A stretch of 64,000 nucleotides of DNA from Euclidia mi (taxonomy: Eukaryota > Arthropoda > Insecta > Lepidoptera > Erebidae): assembly GCA_944739405.2 (NCBI GenBank), contig OX123186.2, positions 12,360,995 to 12,424,994 of the forward strand, written 5' to 3'. A program made the position numbers and the translations under genes. Shown in pieces: positions 1 to 11,806 of the stretch. The notes beneath the pieces are model-generated. The model saw nothing but the letters and a program-made list of their open reading frames with translations. It was not told where the DNA came from and ran no database searches. Every line of letters starts with the position of its first letter. Within the stretch, counting starts at the first letter, position 1.

Positions 1-648
1 CTGGCCGTCAATACTCGTCCAGATATTGCTTTTGCGACTTCATATTTAAGTCAATTTAACACTAAATATGATAAAAGTTATTGGAAGGCGGCAAAACGTG
101 TGTTGCAATATTTAAAAGGCACAATCAATTTGGGCATTACTTATAGGAAAGGCGGTAGACATCTAATTGGCTACGCGGATGCAGATTGGGCCAATTGTCC
201 TATGGATCGTCGATCATACACCGGATTCTATTTTTCTATGGCCGGTGGAGCCATTTCATGGGAGAGTAAGAAGCAGACCACCACTGCCTTGTCATCTAGC
301 GAAGCGGAATATATGAGTTTGTCGAGTGCGGGTAGAGAAGCTCATTTTCTGAAGTGATTGTTGTGTGAACTTACTGGTAAGTCAACTGTTGTTACCATTT
401 ACAATGATTCACAGTCTGCCCAGAAGTTGGCAATGAATCCAGTTCACCACAATAGAACCAAACATATTGACACGAGATTTCATTACATACGCGACTTATT
501 AGCTAACAGTGTCATTAATGTTGTATATACTCCTACTTTGGAGATGTGGGCTGATGTACTTACTAAGCCATTGACTCGCATCAAGCATCAGAATTGTTTA
601 AAAGGAATAGGTTTGTCTTTATATTCTTGTTTTGATTACGGGGGAGTA
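1..648 (+). pseudogene. Copia (Ty1) retrotransposon pol, RNase H end, broken
   Basis: This is the C-terminal end of a Ty1/Copia polyprotein. The frame enters from the window edge and carries the Copia RNase H signature: a YADADWA block near 169, a SSSEAEY block near 295 and a downstream NDSQSA block near 403. The enzyme would remove RNA from the RNA:DNA hybrid during reverse transcription in the virus-like particle. The frame is interrupted at 355-357 by TGA, where the family normally has a tryptophan, and then continues in the same frame to 705. A single nonsense change therefore disables it. Everything 5' of RNase H lies outside the window. The frame runs a few codons past the purine-rich tract at 640-648, which fits a pol end overlapping the 3' LTR. 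Family assignment is confident; current activity is excluded by the stop. Confidence 0.85.
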
Positions 649-745
649 TGTTATATAACACTGGCTAATCAACATTTTGAATTCATATTCCTGTATTCCG
701 TTTGATGTATATATGTCACTTCATTAAATAAAGTCTGTTCCAACA
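649..745 (+). repeat. Putative 3' LTR of the Copia element
   Basis: A G-rich polypurine tract (640-648) is followed directly by TGTTATATAACA. The segment contains AATAAA at 727-732 and ends TGTTCCAACA at 736-745, so both edges show TG...CA-type termini. The length of about 97 bp is short for an LTR. The 5' LTR is outside the window, so the right edge is inferred only. Confidence 0.45.
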
Positions 746-754
746 CCTTTCAAA

Positions 755-975
755 ATAAATAATTAAAGAAAAAAAAGTAAATAATAAGGGGGGGCTCCCA
801 TACAACAAACGTAATTTTTAAGCAATTTGTTACTCGATCTTAATAAACAGGTAGAAACACTAGAAACTTAAAAAATATTTAAGTATACATACAACAAACG
901 TGATTTTCTTTTAAAGATTATGGTACCGTAACCCTTCGTGCGCGAGTCCGACTCGCACTTGCCCATTTTTTATGA
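755..975. repeat. Interspersed repeat with 'gagtccgactcgcacttg' end
   Basis: A common lepidopteran repeat. It opens with a G-run and 'ctcccatacaacaaacgt' (repeated near 889) and closes with 'gcgagtccgactcgcacttg' near 940. The same closing motif recurs near 21285 and, more weakly, near 40520. No coding is visible. Confidence 0.5.
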
Positions 976-1096
976 ATGTACAGATAAATCTTCATTTATT
1001 TCAATTTGTATGCTTAAAAAGTCTATTTGTTAAAGTATGTTTAGGGAATATCAAATATAGAACTGTGGAAAATGTAGCATCTTCTAGGTAAATAAA

Positions 1097-1255
1097 CTGT
1101 TCTACTTCTGAGCACGGGCCTCTCTCACTTTAAGAAGTTGTAGGCAAAGTCCACCAAAGCGGGCAATTGCCAGTCTTCTCATGTCTTTGAACAACACAAT
1201 GGCGAACTCTCAGACATGCAGGGTTCCTCACTCTGTTTTCCTTGGCAGTACTAGT
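1097..1255 (+). repeat. SINE-like repeat, family C, copy 1
   Basis: Shares the blocks 'gagcacgggcctct', 'gtccaccaaagcggg' and 'gaactctcagacatgcagg' with the copies at 27640, 43570 and 49930, and with inverted copies at 5095 and 46070. This copy is diverged and has small gaps. Confidence 0.55.
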
Positions 1256-1473
1256 AACTTAACTTTTACTTAAAATCAGTATTGCCCGCCGTTAGTTTGA
1301 ACTTGAGCTCCTCTACATACCTACCAGTTTGTTAATCTGACTACGCTAGCGCCCGAGAAGCCCGAGAAGAGTAAACAGAGGTTTCAAAGAGATTATGAAG
1401 AAATTATAGTATGTCTGTTGTAGTTTTTAGACAACGCGGACATGTGTATTATTTTTGTTTTTTTATCTTTTAT

Positions 1474-1682
1474 AAAAAGACGACTCCCGCACTAGGCCTT
1501 AATCCTGTGTCGCGGGGGACTTTACAAACATACAACTAACGGACACAATGAACACCTAGACTCGGGACAACAATTTATGAATCACACAAAGTATTGCCTC
1601 GTGTGGGGATTGAATTCACAGCACTACGCGCAGTGTCAAGCGGCGAGGCGGCCGCTTCAATCGCTACGCCAATCGTGCAGTC
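1474..1682 (-). repeat. tRNA-derived SINE, family with 'atgaatcacacaaag'
   Basis: Read on the minus strand it begins with a tRNA-like head: an A-box-like 'tggcgtagcgattg' and a B-box-like 'gaattcaatcccc'. The body continues through 'tttgtgtgattcataaattgt'-type sequence (given here as a short motif). The block 'acaacaatttatgaatcac' recurs at 7610-7628 in a second copy. Confidence 0.5.
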
Positions 1683-1714
1683 AAATGTATATGAACCGTG
1701 AGCCTCAACTGAAA

Positions 1715-2200
1715 GTAATAACTCAGCATTCAATGGTGACCCTATTACATTATTGCTTTAGTAATCTGGTAATAACGCTCAAATTATAGGAGCGATAACT
1801 ACATTTCCAGCTCAAAGATTCCACTTAAAGTTAATTACATCTAAATTAAGACTTATATTTTACTAGGCACATAAAATCTAACTTATTATACCTACGTCTG
1901 GAAATATCATTTATGAGCTACTTTCAATGGAATAGGTTTTCTGTATTGCATTTTTGATCTGTTTTATTATTTTTATTCTTTTGTTAATATTCTGAGGTCT
2001 TGAACTCTGTCTTTATGTATTGTTACATGAAAATAGGACGGAATCTATCTAGTGACATGCGTGCGCTAAATCATTATGAAGTAACTTGGGTGTGATACAA
2101 TACACTAAGCGTAGTGCAGCAATTACTCTAATAATAATGGTTATTTTTATGCTACCACTAGAAGAAGCCCGGTTAAAATTTACCTTTTCTAACGGCGCGC
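1715..2200. other. No gene recognised
   Basis: AT-rich sequence with no recognised coding, RNA gene or repeat family. Confidence 0.5.
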
Positions 2201-2204
2201 ACCA

Positions 2205-2505
2205 AGGACTTTTCGGAGTTATGTGCGTATTGAATTATTAATTATAGCTTGTCCCGTGCCTCGGAGAGCACGTTAAGCCGTCGATCCCGGTTGTCATGAA
2301 GATCTTTGACAGTCGTTACAGGGGACGTCAGTACCTTCGAAATAAACTGTCACTAGTCTTAACCATGGAATATCGCTATCCCTTCGGGTTGCGAAGGTCA
2401 GACAGGCTGTCGCTCTGTGGAAAAGCTAAGATTCAGCCAAATCCTGTGAGACTAGTAAGCGGACCCCAGATTGAAACTGGGATAACGCTAAGAGGATAAT
2501 GACGA
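2205..2505 (+). repeat. Interspersed repeat, family A, copy 1
   Basis: Contains 'gtgcctcggagagcacgtta', then 'ccatggaatatcgctatcc', 'gtcagacaggctgtcgctct' and 'ggaaaagctaa'. The same blocks occur inverted at 28538-28752 and 47351-47575, with a short fragment at 61800. The open frame at 2296-2499 is a by-product of the repeat. Confidence 0.6.
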
Positions 2506-3282
2506 ATTGCTATCGATAAGTTAACATTATTATTACTAATTTCATCAGTGCCACCAATATTGGAGAGTTAAGACTTGTCCCTTATTACGTAAAATTATAA
2601 TTAGGTTAAATAAGAACGAAAACATTATCTATTATCTATATCTATCTATTTATTTCATAAATATTTACCACCTGAGCTACGCTCTGATCTCTTAATCCTT
2701 GGAGGTTTTACAAACATTAATATTATGATCATAAAAACGCCCTGTGTGGAGCAAATTAATTTTTTGTGACTGTCATCTAAAATACTTAAAAACAAAGAAA
2801 ACTCATACTTAAAAAAACAATTTAGTCGTTCGCCGAATTCAAATTAAGACCAATTCATAAAAAGTATAAAAAGTTAATTAGAAAAGATCATAAGAGTCAC
2901 GTCCCAAATCCCCTATCACATCACAAAGAGTAATGACTAAGGCCGTAATACGCATAATGATGTTAAACGAATACCTTTTACCTTAAAAGATAATTAATAA
3001 CTCGTCGTGACAAGTATCTTTGGTCAAAATGTTACGAAAGATATCTATTCATCATTGTATTATGAATTATGATTCATTATGTTCCAGATAATTTTTGTAA
3101 CGATATCATTCCTTTCCTCGTGGGCAAATTATTTTTACGACGGTTACTAATAACTTGAACGTTTAGTTGCTCCCGGATTATTTATTAAGTATGATGCTCA
3201 CTGGATTTGATGTTGATGGTATAATAATTATTAGATGTTTGGTTTTGGCTAGGAGAATAAATGATATTGTGGGAATAGCTGA
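2506..3282. other. No gene recognised
   Basis: AT-rich sequence between repeat family A and the RTE insertion. Nothing supportable is seen. Confidence 0.5.
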
Positions 3283-3294
3283 CTCAATTCATGT
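3283..3294. repeat. Target-site duplication, left copy
   Basis: 'ctcaattcatgt' next to the (ATG)n 3' end of the RTE copy; identical to 4544-4555. Confidence 0.85.
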
Positions 3295-4543
3295 CATCAT
3301 CATCATATCAGCCAAACGACGTCCCCTGCTGGATATAGGCCTCCCCCAAGGTTCTCCACACAGACCGGTCTTGAGCCACCCGCATCCAACCGCCTCCCGC
3401 GATCTTGACGAGGTCGTCGGTCCACCTTGCGGGGGGCCTACCTCTGCTGCGTCGTCCGGTACGTGGCCGCCACTCCAGAACCTTTCTGCCCCAACGGCCA
3501 TCGGTTCTTCGAGCTATGTGCCCTGCCCACTGCCACTTCAGCTTGGCTATCCGGAGAGCTATGTCGGCGACTTTGGTTCTACTGCGGATCTCCTCATTTC
3601 TGATTCGATCTCGCAGGGAAACTCCAAGCATAGCTCTCTACATCGCTCTCTGAGTGACCTTGAGCCTTCTGATAAGACCCATAGTGAGCGACCACGTCTC
3701 TGATCCGTAAGTCATCACTGGCAACACACACTGGTCAAAGACTTTCGTCTTGAGACACTGCGGGATATCGGACGAGAAGATATGTCGTAGCTTCCCGAAC
3801 GCTGCCCAACCGAGTTGAATTCGACGATTGACCTCCTTCTCGAAGTTGGACCTACCTAATTGGACTACTTGTCCCAGGTAGGTATACTTGTCGACAACTT
3901 CGAGCGTAGAGTTCCCAACCTGAATAGGAGCAGGTACAACATGGACGTTCGACATGATTTTCGTCTTGTCCATGTTCATCTTAAGACCTACTTGTTGAGA
4001 GACTCTACAGAGGCCATCGAGCATTGTGGCTAGGTCTTGCATGGTCTCGGCCATGGCTACGATATCGTCTGCGAATCGAAGGTGAGTGATGTACTCGCCG
4101 TTGATGTTGATGCCGAGCCCATTCCAGTCCAGAAGCTTGAAAACATCCTCCAGCGCAGTGGTAAACAGTTTCGGGGATATGACATCCCCCTGTCTCACCC
4201 CTCGCTGGAGTTGAATAGGTTTCGAACTCTGGTCCTGGAGGCGGACTGATATAGTGGCGTTTTCATACAAACACTTCAGCACTTCGATATATCGGTAGTC
4301 AATCCGGCACCGTTGGAGAGACTGTAGCACCGCCCAGGTTTCGATCGAATCGAAGGCTTTCTCATAGTCCACAAACGCCAAGCATAGAGGCTGGTTATAC
4401 TCCTCGGACTTCTGTATAACCTACCGCAGCGTATGTATGTGGTCTATGGTACTATAGCCTTTACGGAAACCGGCTTGTTCGGGAGGCTGGAAGTCGTCTA
4501 GCTTGCTCTCGAGACGATTCGTGATGACCCTCGAAAACGCAAT
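3295..4543 (-). pseudogene. RTE-type LINE, 5'-truncated reverse transcriptase, broken
   Basis: Minus-strand remnant of an RTE-clade ORF2 covering the RT palm to the C-terminus. Visible blocks, in order, are the GFRKGYST block, FVDYEKAFDS, GVRQGDVISPKLF, the catalytic RFADDI and a C-terminal GRPPARW block. The enzyme would copy its own RNA at a nicked genomic target. The frame is constant but has two TAG stops: 4423-4421, where a glutamine codon is expected, and 3640-3638, where a glutamate codon is expected. The endonuclease and the start of RT are missing. The 3' end is a short (ATG)n tail beside 'ctcaattcatgt', and the same 12 bases flank the 5' side, so this is one target-primed insertion that stopped early. 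Related fragments lie at 11640 and 32302. Confidence 0.9.
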
Positions 4544-4555
4544 CTCAATTCATGT
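4544..4555. repeat. Target-site duplication, right copy
   Basis: 'ctcaattcatgt' at the 5'-truncated end of the RTE copy; identical to 3283-3294. Confidence 0.85.
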
Positions 4556-5094
4556 ACGCTCCTAGATATCTACAGGTTTTATGGCAGTATTGGGAATTGT
4601 CTGGAGCGGTCTTGTGAGTAATATAGATGGAGATATCGATAACAATGAACATATTTGGTACCTTTTACAAGTATATAGAAATATTTTTGCAGACGCAATA
4701 CTGTACGAATACTCCCAAATGGATTAAATCTCCATTCTTTGTTTTATAAGCTTTTTTGTACTCCTATCTTCTGTCGTTGACAGGTCTTTTTCACATTAAT
4801 GCGTGGTCTGTTGGTCTATTAGTTTTCCAGAAATTGAGTCCTAATCCGGAGGTCACAGTTTCTTTATCGCCCAGAAGAATACATTCTGTAATTTGTTTAT
4901 TGTCAAATTATTCTACCACATTTAACCTCAGATGAGCTTTTGTAAGCTATTTGAAGACGTTATACTACTTTATTTAATAATAAAAGAACTCTGTATTAAT
5001 AGTCGATACGCATTTGATATTATAGTCAGACTGTTACAACAAAGGCCTTTCAATTACAAATGCATATTAAATTGTTAGTTATCGCTTTCTAAGC
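4556..5094. other. No gene recognised
   Basis: AT-rich. No coding or repeat family recognised. Confidence 0.5.
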
Positions 5095-5230
5095 AGTAAG
5101 GCGTGAAAAAATCTGCGACTCTGAGAGTTCTCCATAACATTCTTGAAATTAAGTATGAAGTTTGTAAACTGGCATATGGCCAGCGCTTCTCATAGTGAGA
5201 AGAGGCCCCTACCCTGCAGCGGGAGGGTTT
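5095..5230 (-). repeat. Family C repeat, inverted copy
   Basis: Shows 'gagagttctccataac', 'atggccagcg' and 'cttctcatagtgagaagagg', which are the reverse complement of blocks in the copies at 27640 and 49930. Confidence 0.6.
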
Positions 5231-5245
5231 ATGTGTTCAAGGCCG

Positions 5246-7478
5246 ATGAGGATGAATATTTCGTTTAGTTTAACCTTCTGAACAATAAAACAATGCATCA
5301 GTGCACTTTTCAATTTGTGAGTGCGTTACATTAAACCGTACCTACATCCATAGGTCAAGTGTATGGTCCGTCTTTTTTCTCAAATAACTTATAACCGAAC
5401 TTTCTGGTTTTCCCACTGACATTGACTTAGAACAAAGAGTTGGTGTCCATTAATCACATGGGACGGTAACATAGCTGGGGGACTGTGGCTGCAATATACT
5501 GACACGTTTCGCCTTCGGCACTAATGGCGCTATGTATATCAATGCATTACATGTATAGGATTGCCCTTGGATTTCTTAGGAAGGTGCCAGTCTGCGTATA
5601 TTCCACGCTTCGTTTCGTGATTCTTTAGTTATATGTACGGCTACTGCTTCTCTATTACATACAAGCACTTTAAAAATATGATCATAAAATATAGATTTAT
5701 TTTTAATAACCACAAAAGTTTGGAGTATACAGATAAAATAGATTTGCACTGCAACATCGATTTTATATGTTTACAAGTTTATTGCTATCAACTTTGGTGT
5801 TTGATTTGTCTGATTTCGTGTTTCTTCAAAAGTCGTTCATAGTAATCCGTGGGTCGATTATTAGAACTTACATTTAACGTAATTTATGTTTATTTCATAA
5901 ATAACGTTATTTCAGTTGCACCCAAAACTTTCTGCTTGAAACCAGAAGTTCGCTTTCCAGTCGTAATATATTTCATAGAATGTTAGCTTTAGATAGATAT
6001 ACACACTTAGTAGTGTAAACTGGATCCTAATTATGTCCACTACTCAACATAATTATACCTACCCATTCCAATCGCAATACCGAATGATTCCTCAGAAATG
6101 TACTTTAAACTGATTTTTCTTAACCCACAACGTAAAATAAATCAAATTACAGCCAGGTAAATTTACATTTTAGATCAGGTCTGGAAATTAGTAGGATACC
6201 AATCAACCCATAAGAATTTTATAAGTAACCTAGCAAAATTTTGTGGGTATGTTGAACCTTTGAGTAGAGTAACGAAATTATTTACTTGACCAGATTTTTG
6301 GTGTTGGACGCTAGAAAACAAAGAAGATGTAGTCAGTTATAAATTTTAATTTTATTGTTCGAAACATATCGACGCTTGGGACAGATGTCTTTGCTCCGCA
6401 ATTGGATGAACATGATGAGAAAGAAACAAAAATATGAGATGAATATGTTTTTGTAACATAATATAATTATGTATCTTTGTATAATTGAGTTAGGTAATAT
6501 ATATATCATATTTTATTTTGGTCTATTGCTGATAAGTGTAACTATCATAGGAGTGGGAGAATTGTAGTGGTAAAAACGTGACTATTCATGATTTTTTATT
6601 AATGCTTTGGTAGTTAGAAATAACCATACTTATTGGTCTTCAAAGCCTATTTATTTCGATTTACACCATTGTATCGATGTACACCACACTACCTATTAAA
6701 CAGATACCTCCTCAATAAAAAAATACGTAACACTGATGACAAAAGGAAATACTCCCAAATTAAATTTGCTCTTAAATCTGAAACTAATTTTAATAATTTA
6801 ATTAAGAGGAGGGAAACGAAATAAGGTATGCCTTTGATAAATCGTAAAAAATTAAATTAGTCCCATCGGTACGTTGTACAATATTTTAGAAACAATTTCT
6901 CTAGTAGGAAATAGAAATTTCCGAGAGAGAAGAGTCTCGATAATTGATAGGCAGCTTTAAGTGGTCCCTGTTTACTGCCATTATGTTGGTACTTAAACTC
7001 GTTATTAATGGAGTTGGAACTTCAGGTGGACGGCATTCGTTTGCTCACGGATCTTGAGTCGGTTTGTTTAGTTTATATAAATTTAGTTTTAATCAATTTT
7101 AGTGGAAATAAATTTATATTATTACGGTTCATTTTAAAGGCTATTACGCTAGTTATTGTTTGGACTAGACCAATCAGATTAAAAAAAATATCAGCCTTTT
7201 TTAGTCACGTAAATTCATTCATTTGAGTATGAACCAGGCGTTGACGAATTCGGTTAACCTCGCCAACTGAAACATTTGTGTAGTCACCACTTGTCGCAGA
7301 CCCCACAAGCAAATATACACGCTGATTTTTTATTGGTTTAGGAAAAAAAACCTCATGTCCGAAATAAAATCCTCTATTCATATTCAAAATCAAAATTCAC
7401 CTAGCACCTAAAACAAAAAAGTTATAAAAGTCAGTAACTGCTGGAAATACGTAGTACACACGGTTGTTTATGAGTAGG
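5246..7478. other. No gene recognised
   Basis: More than 2 kb of AT-rich sequence. Open frames here are short with low-complexity translations. No recognisable domain, splice-bounded exon or shared repeat is seen. Confidence 0.45.
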
Positions 7479-7484
7479 TAGTGT

Positions 7485-7560
7485 TCGCGCGCCGCGCGGT
7501 CATGACCTCGCCGCGCGCTCGCGTCAGCTGTTGCAGTTGTTTACCTACAGCGGTTGTAGG
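7485..7560. other. CpG-rich patch
   Basis: 'gcgcgccgcgcggtcatgac' and following bases are much richer in CG than the surroundings. It could be a degraded repeat or a regulatory patch; no start site or adjacent gene supports a promoter call. Confidence 0.25.
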
Positions 7561-7567
7561 TTGTTAG

Positions 7568-7681
7568 TGCGGACTGATAATGATACGTAACGGACACAGC
7601 AGTCGAAACAACAATTTATGAATCACACAAAGTGTTGTGTCAAACATCGCTTAAACCACTACGCCAACCATGAAGTGCAGT
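7568..7681 (-). repeat. tRNA-derived SINE fragment, second copy
   Basis: Shares 'acaacaatttatgaatcac' with the SINE at 1474-1682. It ends in a diverged tRNA-like head ('ccactacgccaacca' on the + strand). Confidence 0.5.
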
Positions 7682-7689
7682 AATAAATA

Positions 7690-8129
7690 ATTAAAATAAT
7701 AAACGTATGTAACTAAATAGCTATACCTATTCAATAATTTCTTGGAACATTACTCGGACTTAGAATTTCGTCGAAACAAGCTGTGGGTTTACGAAATCAT
7801 GATGAACTAGTAAAAGAAAAACGATAAACTAAGAATTATTCGTTACGTTATTACTGTTATTAAACATAGGTACCTACATTATCTTTTGAATAACTAGACA
7901 AAGATTTTAACAATGGAAAAGTTTCGTACTTGCGTATTTCTATGGTATTTATAAGAATGTAATCACAGTAGGTATTCAATTATGAATAAACCAATTACCT
8001 TTGCTGTTTGCTGCCTAGGTACTCGTACATCACAATCAATTTACACCTTTCACACATTGTCTTTTGTTAATGATAGCTACTTAGAAAAACACTAATTAAT
8101 TACGATGCCGAATTTCTTGTTCAAACTGC
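7690..8129. other. No gene recognised
   Basis: AT-rich. Nothing supportable. Confidence 0.5.
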
Positions 8130-8525
8130 ACTGAATACACTGCTAAACTGACCGATGTTTATGAGGCGTTGCACTACAGCCAGGATTGTGTTTGGTGATG
8201 GCACTTAGGGTGAGTGAATACCTCGCGTGCGCAACGATTCCAGGTGGTCTGGTATCGAATACATGCGCCTCGCCTCTTGCATATTTTCACCAGACAAGTA
8301 ATACACTCGCACCATAGAAGCGAACTCAATATTAGAATATTCATAATGCCGATCCATTACGAAGTGCGCGCGACGTAACACGGGTACAGTGACGGGGTCG
8401 AAAGTGACGTACGGGCGTCCCGTTGACCTAATTTCGCGAGACTTTTGAAGCCGACCCCCCCTACCCCTGTCGCCCCGCGTTGCTATGCGCGTACGCCGGG
8501 GCCGGAATCTGTACCTACAGTGCAA
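8130..8525 (-). pseudogene. Relic with DUF4817-like helix-turn-helix domain
   Basis: The minus-strand frame begins with an arginine-rich stretch and then a helix-turn-helix-like segment: YSNIEFASMVRVYYLSG, then EARRMY, and after an in-frame TAA at 8207-8205 a second block PSPNTILAVVQRL...G. The spacing and the E-A-R-R-x-Y pattern resemble the DUF4817 domain found at the N-terminus of many insect transposon-derived proteins. I infer DNA binding from that resemblance only. The stop inside the domain and the lack of a downstream catalytic part make this a relic. A C-terminal fragment of a similar protein class lies at 11807-12076, but on this strand the order is wrong for one gene. Confidence 0.45.
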
Positions 8526-8589
8526 TGTTTATCTGTGTGTGTCGTGTGTTTAATATCTATCTGTGTAGGTATGTGTGTGGCACGATCGA

Positions 8590-9850
8590 ACATACATCGG
8601 CGCGCGCGATTTCTTTCATAACTACGAACTCTCGTACCAATAATTTAATATTTTTGTTACGATTTTTATAGCTTAGATTTCAAATTTTATTAGCTGGTTA
8701 GGTTCTCTTATCGATAAGTAATAAGATGGCTTTCGCTCCAAAACCAATTAAAAATCAGCGTGTATAAAACTTGCATATAATGCGCAATATCTTCTTTTTT
8801 TTTTTTTTTTTTGAAAAGAAGCATTTATTTTTAAGAAATATTATCAAGGTATTTCATTTTATAATCTATATGTAGCTTAATCTAATCTTAATGTCTAAGT
8901 AGTATATGTACAAAAAACCGTAAAAACAAATAAAAAAATTTAAAGTATTTATTTATATATCTTCTTTATTTTGTTGAACTCAATATCGAAGTATAGGTGC
9001 AAATAATTCCGTTGCCTTTCTCCGAAGCTGGAGTGGAAATTGCAGAGCGTAGTGTAAATGCCCTTAGCGGGTGAAAAGTCGATTTCCGGGTCGTATGGAC
9101 TAGATTTTCTATCGTAAAATGTTGTTCGTACTTTATCATTTACACACTGACGCCAAGAGGATCGTCTTCTATTTCTTGTTTTTAATGAGTCACTGAAAAA
9201 ATTGGGAATACTACCTATAAGTTAATTTTATCTCACTAGATATGAAACTGTCAATATTGTTAACTCTGGCAAATTTTACTGGAATGAATAATCAGTAAAT
9301 TTTGCATCTAGCAAGAGAGAGAGTTACGAGTGAAGGAAACTATTTTTTTTTTTGTAATATTTATGTTACGGGTCTATATCGTGCAATTATTTAAGGTACA
9401 ATACTTTTATCGACGTTTTGGCATGGGTTTACACCAGCCGTGACTATTAATTTTTTTAAGTTACATTATAAACAATTAATTTTTGTTTTATTCTGTATTT
9501 TTATTATACCTTTGACTCGCGTATTTAACCGCGGACGAAAACTTGTGCTATATAAATTACAGAATAATAAGTTACAAACCCCACGTTACATGCCGAAAAA
9601 GTAATTTATGATTCTATATAAATAATTAGGCGAGGAAACTACTTAAAGAACTAGACACTTTAGACAATTATTTAGTTTCGTTACAACAGACATCAAATAA
9701 ATTTTACAAGCAGTAACGTGTTATAATGAATAATTGTATTTGTTGCTTCTTTGATTAATATTTATGATGTGTATGATAAAATAGTTTTCTTTGCATATAA
9801 CCCACTATGATAATAAATAAATTACCATTTTCTAGTACTAAAAGTACTTA
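8590..9850. other. No gene recognised
   Basis: AT-rich, with a long T run near 8797-8811. No recognised gene; the T run could be the reversed tail of an unrecognised retroposon. Confidence 0.4.
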
Positions 9851-9851
9851 T

Positions 9852-10093
9852 CCGTGTGGTGACGGATTAAGAATACGAAATGTCACCACCCCATATCATC
9901 CCATGGGTGTCGTAAGAGCCGACAGAGGGAGCATACTAGCTTGCTGCAGAGAACATCACTGTAAGAGAAGGAAAACTTGATACAAACCCTATACCCATCC
10001 GTTTGGCCAGTCAATATACCACATATTAGGCCAATTCCTCCTTTCCAAGGAGAGGCCGAGTCCAGCAGTGGACTCTTAAAAGCTGATAATGAG
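9852..10093 (+). repeat. Interspersed repeat, family B, copy 1
   Basis: Starts 'gtgtggtgacggattaagaa', includes 'cccatgggtgtcgtaagag' and 'ccgacagagggagcata', and ends 'cagtggactcttaaaagctg' with an ATG-like tail. A second full copy is at 28034-28254, and the last 33 bases occur inverted at 43686-43718. The tail suggests LINE-type 3' ends. Confidence 0.65.
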
Positions 10094-10230
10094 TACTAAA
10101 AGACTAAAAGTGAAACAGAAAATATGTACATTTAATTGTGAAATATACTTCCTTTGAAGAATTGGCATTTTCACTTTGCTACCTTTCGGCGCTTTTAGTA
10201 AGAAATCTTGAGTACAAATGTCTTATTAGT

Positions 10231-10439
10231 GACTCGATGAGCCCGCGTTATTTAAGGCTACTGCTCTGCTCCCATGGTTCATAGCGTGATGTTATATAGC
10301 CTACAGCCTTCCTCGGCAAACGGGCTATCTAACACTGAAATAATTTTTCAAATCGAACTAGTAATTTCTGAGATTAGCGCGTTCAACCAAACAAAAAAAC
10401 AAACTCTTCAGCTTTATATATTAGTATAAGATAAGAAGA
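10231..10439 (+). repeat. Interspersed repeat, family F
   Basis: Matches a very common lepidopteran repeat: 'catggttcatagcgtgatgt', 'ggctatctaacactgaa', 'ctgagattagcgcgttca' and a tail 'ttagtataagataag'. Recognised from memory of the family; only one copy is in the window. Confidence 0.5.
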
Positions 10440-10590
10440 TAATTATTAATTATAAAGATAATTATTAAAGGCTATTTGGCGATGTCGCAAGTTTAAGTCG
10501 TGTCAAAATTGAGGCATGAAAAGATCTTAGAAAAGATCTCAGAGAAATTGTATATTGCACTAAGATTGACGCCACTTATACAATATTATA

Positions 10591-10747
10591 CTAGAGGACA
10601 CCCACAGCTAGGCTTGCACTTTTTTATTTAATCATTTATTTTCTTACTTGCACCAAAGGGCTCCATGGAAATAACGTGCCAAATTTCAGTTTCATGCAGA
10701 CAATAGTTTTGGCTGTGCGTTACCTATCAGTCAGTAAGTAACGCAAG
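10591..10747 (+). repeat. Interspersed repeat, family D, copy 1
   Basis: Runs from 'ctagaggacacccacagct' through 'gccaaatttcagtttc' and 'aatagttttggctgt' to 'agtcagtaagtaacgcaag'. The longer copy at 63254-63446 shares both edges. A diverged inverted piece is at 45838-45945. Confidence 0.65.
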
Positions 10748-10749
10748 AA

Positions 10750-11638
10750 GTATGCGTATACAAAAATACGGAAGCGTAAATTGTTTATATGCGCAGAAAC
10801 AACATAGTATTTCATATTATACACAAAAATTAGTATATTATTACAATCTTGATCTAAGAATAGTTCATCATTGGGTTCGTGGGCTTTACTCTGTTTCTAA
10901 ATTATTCAACGAACAGGAAACATTGCAAATAAGTTAAATGAAGTAATATCGTCGGTCAGACGAAAGAAACTTTACCAAGATCGATGGTCGATGTACTCAA
11001 ACCTTCAAATAATAGATAGTGAAAATTGCTTTACGTGTGATTGGAAAAATAGCAAATGAAATGAAGACCTTTCCTGCTATAATTGAATTTGAATCGACGA
11101 ATTTAGAACAAAAAAAATAGAAAATGAGATAAAAAAGAGTTATACACCCTTATTTTTTTATTAGTACAAAAACTTTACGGACAGATTAGCGAAGACATTA
11201 TTATCATATATATGACGTAAAAAATTCATAATATCTATAAAGAGCAAAGTTATTATCATTTGTTTATTGTAGAAAATCTCACTTAAATCATAGTCATATT
11301 TTACAATCCATTCACTAATTCATTGATAATATTCCATCCTGCTCATTTGCATTCTCTCTGTCGCACTTATGATGTAGGTAAACTTAGACAATAAAATGAA
11401 ACAAAAGAATAAGTGATGTAGTTACTAAATTAATTTTCTAAATTCTAATCTCTCCTTCATACTTCATCCGGGCTTAGGACCGGCAAAATTTACCTTTTTA
11501 CAAGTAATTGAATACGTGGGTATGTAATTAGAAAGCAAACAAATATCAAAATAAAAGAAGGTATTCTGCACTAAAAGAAAACAGTAATTTTGGCGTATTT
11601 ATGAAGTTAGAATCAGCTGCTATTTACAAATATTATTT
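10750..11638. other. No gene recognised
   Basis: AT-rich. Nothing supportable. Confidence 0.45.
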
Positions 11639-11639
11639 C

Positions 11640-11733
11640 ATCATCATCATGTTAGCCTAGAGACGTCCACTGCTAGACATAGGCCTCTCCCAAGGTTCTC
11701 CACACAGACCGATTTTGAGCCGGCCGCATAAAA
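11640..11733 (-). mobile_element. RTE LINE 3' end, very short fragment
   Basis: The + strand reads 'catcatcatcatgttagcct' and 'ccaaggttctccacacagac', matching the first 90 bases of the RTE copy at 3295. The element stops after about 90 bp ('gagccggccgcat'), an extreme 5' truncation. An imperfect 'attattt' repeat flanks both sides. Confidence 0.75.
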
Positions 11734-11806
11734 TTATTATTTACGTAGGTAGGTAATTTTTACTTACAAGTATTTCAATTGTCCTTCGAAATGCCTACCA
11801 ACATTG

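Noticed and set aside
3167..3703. A 178-codon + strand frame
   Set aside because: It is the antisense of the RTE reverse transcriptase remnant.
7485..7560. CpG-rich patch as a promoter
   Set aside because: No downstream exon or start site was found to support it.
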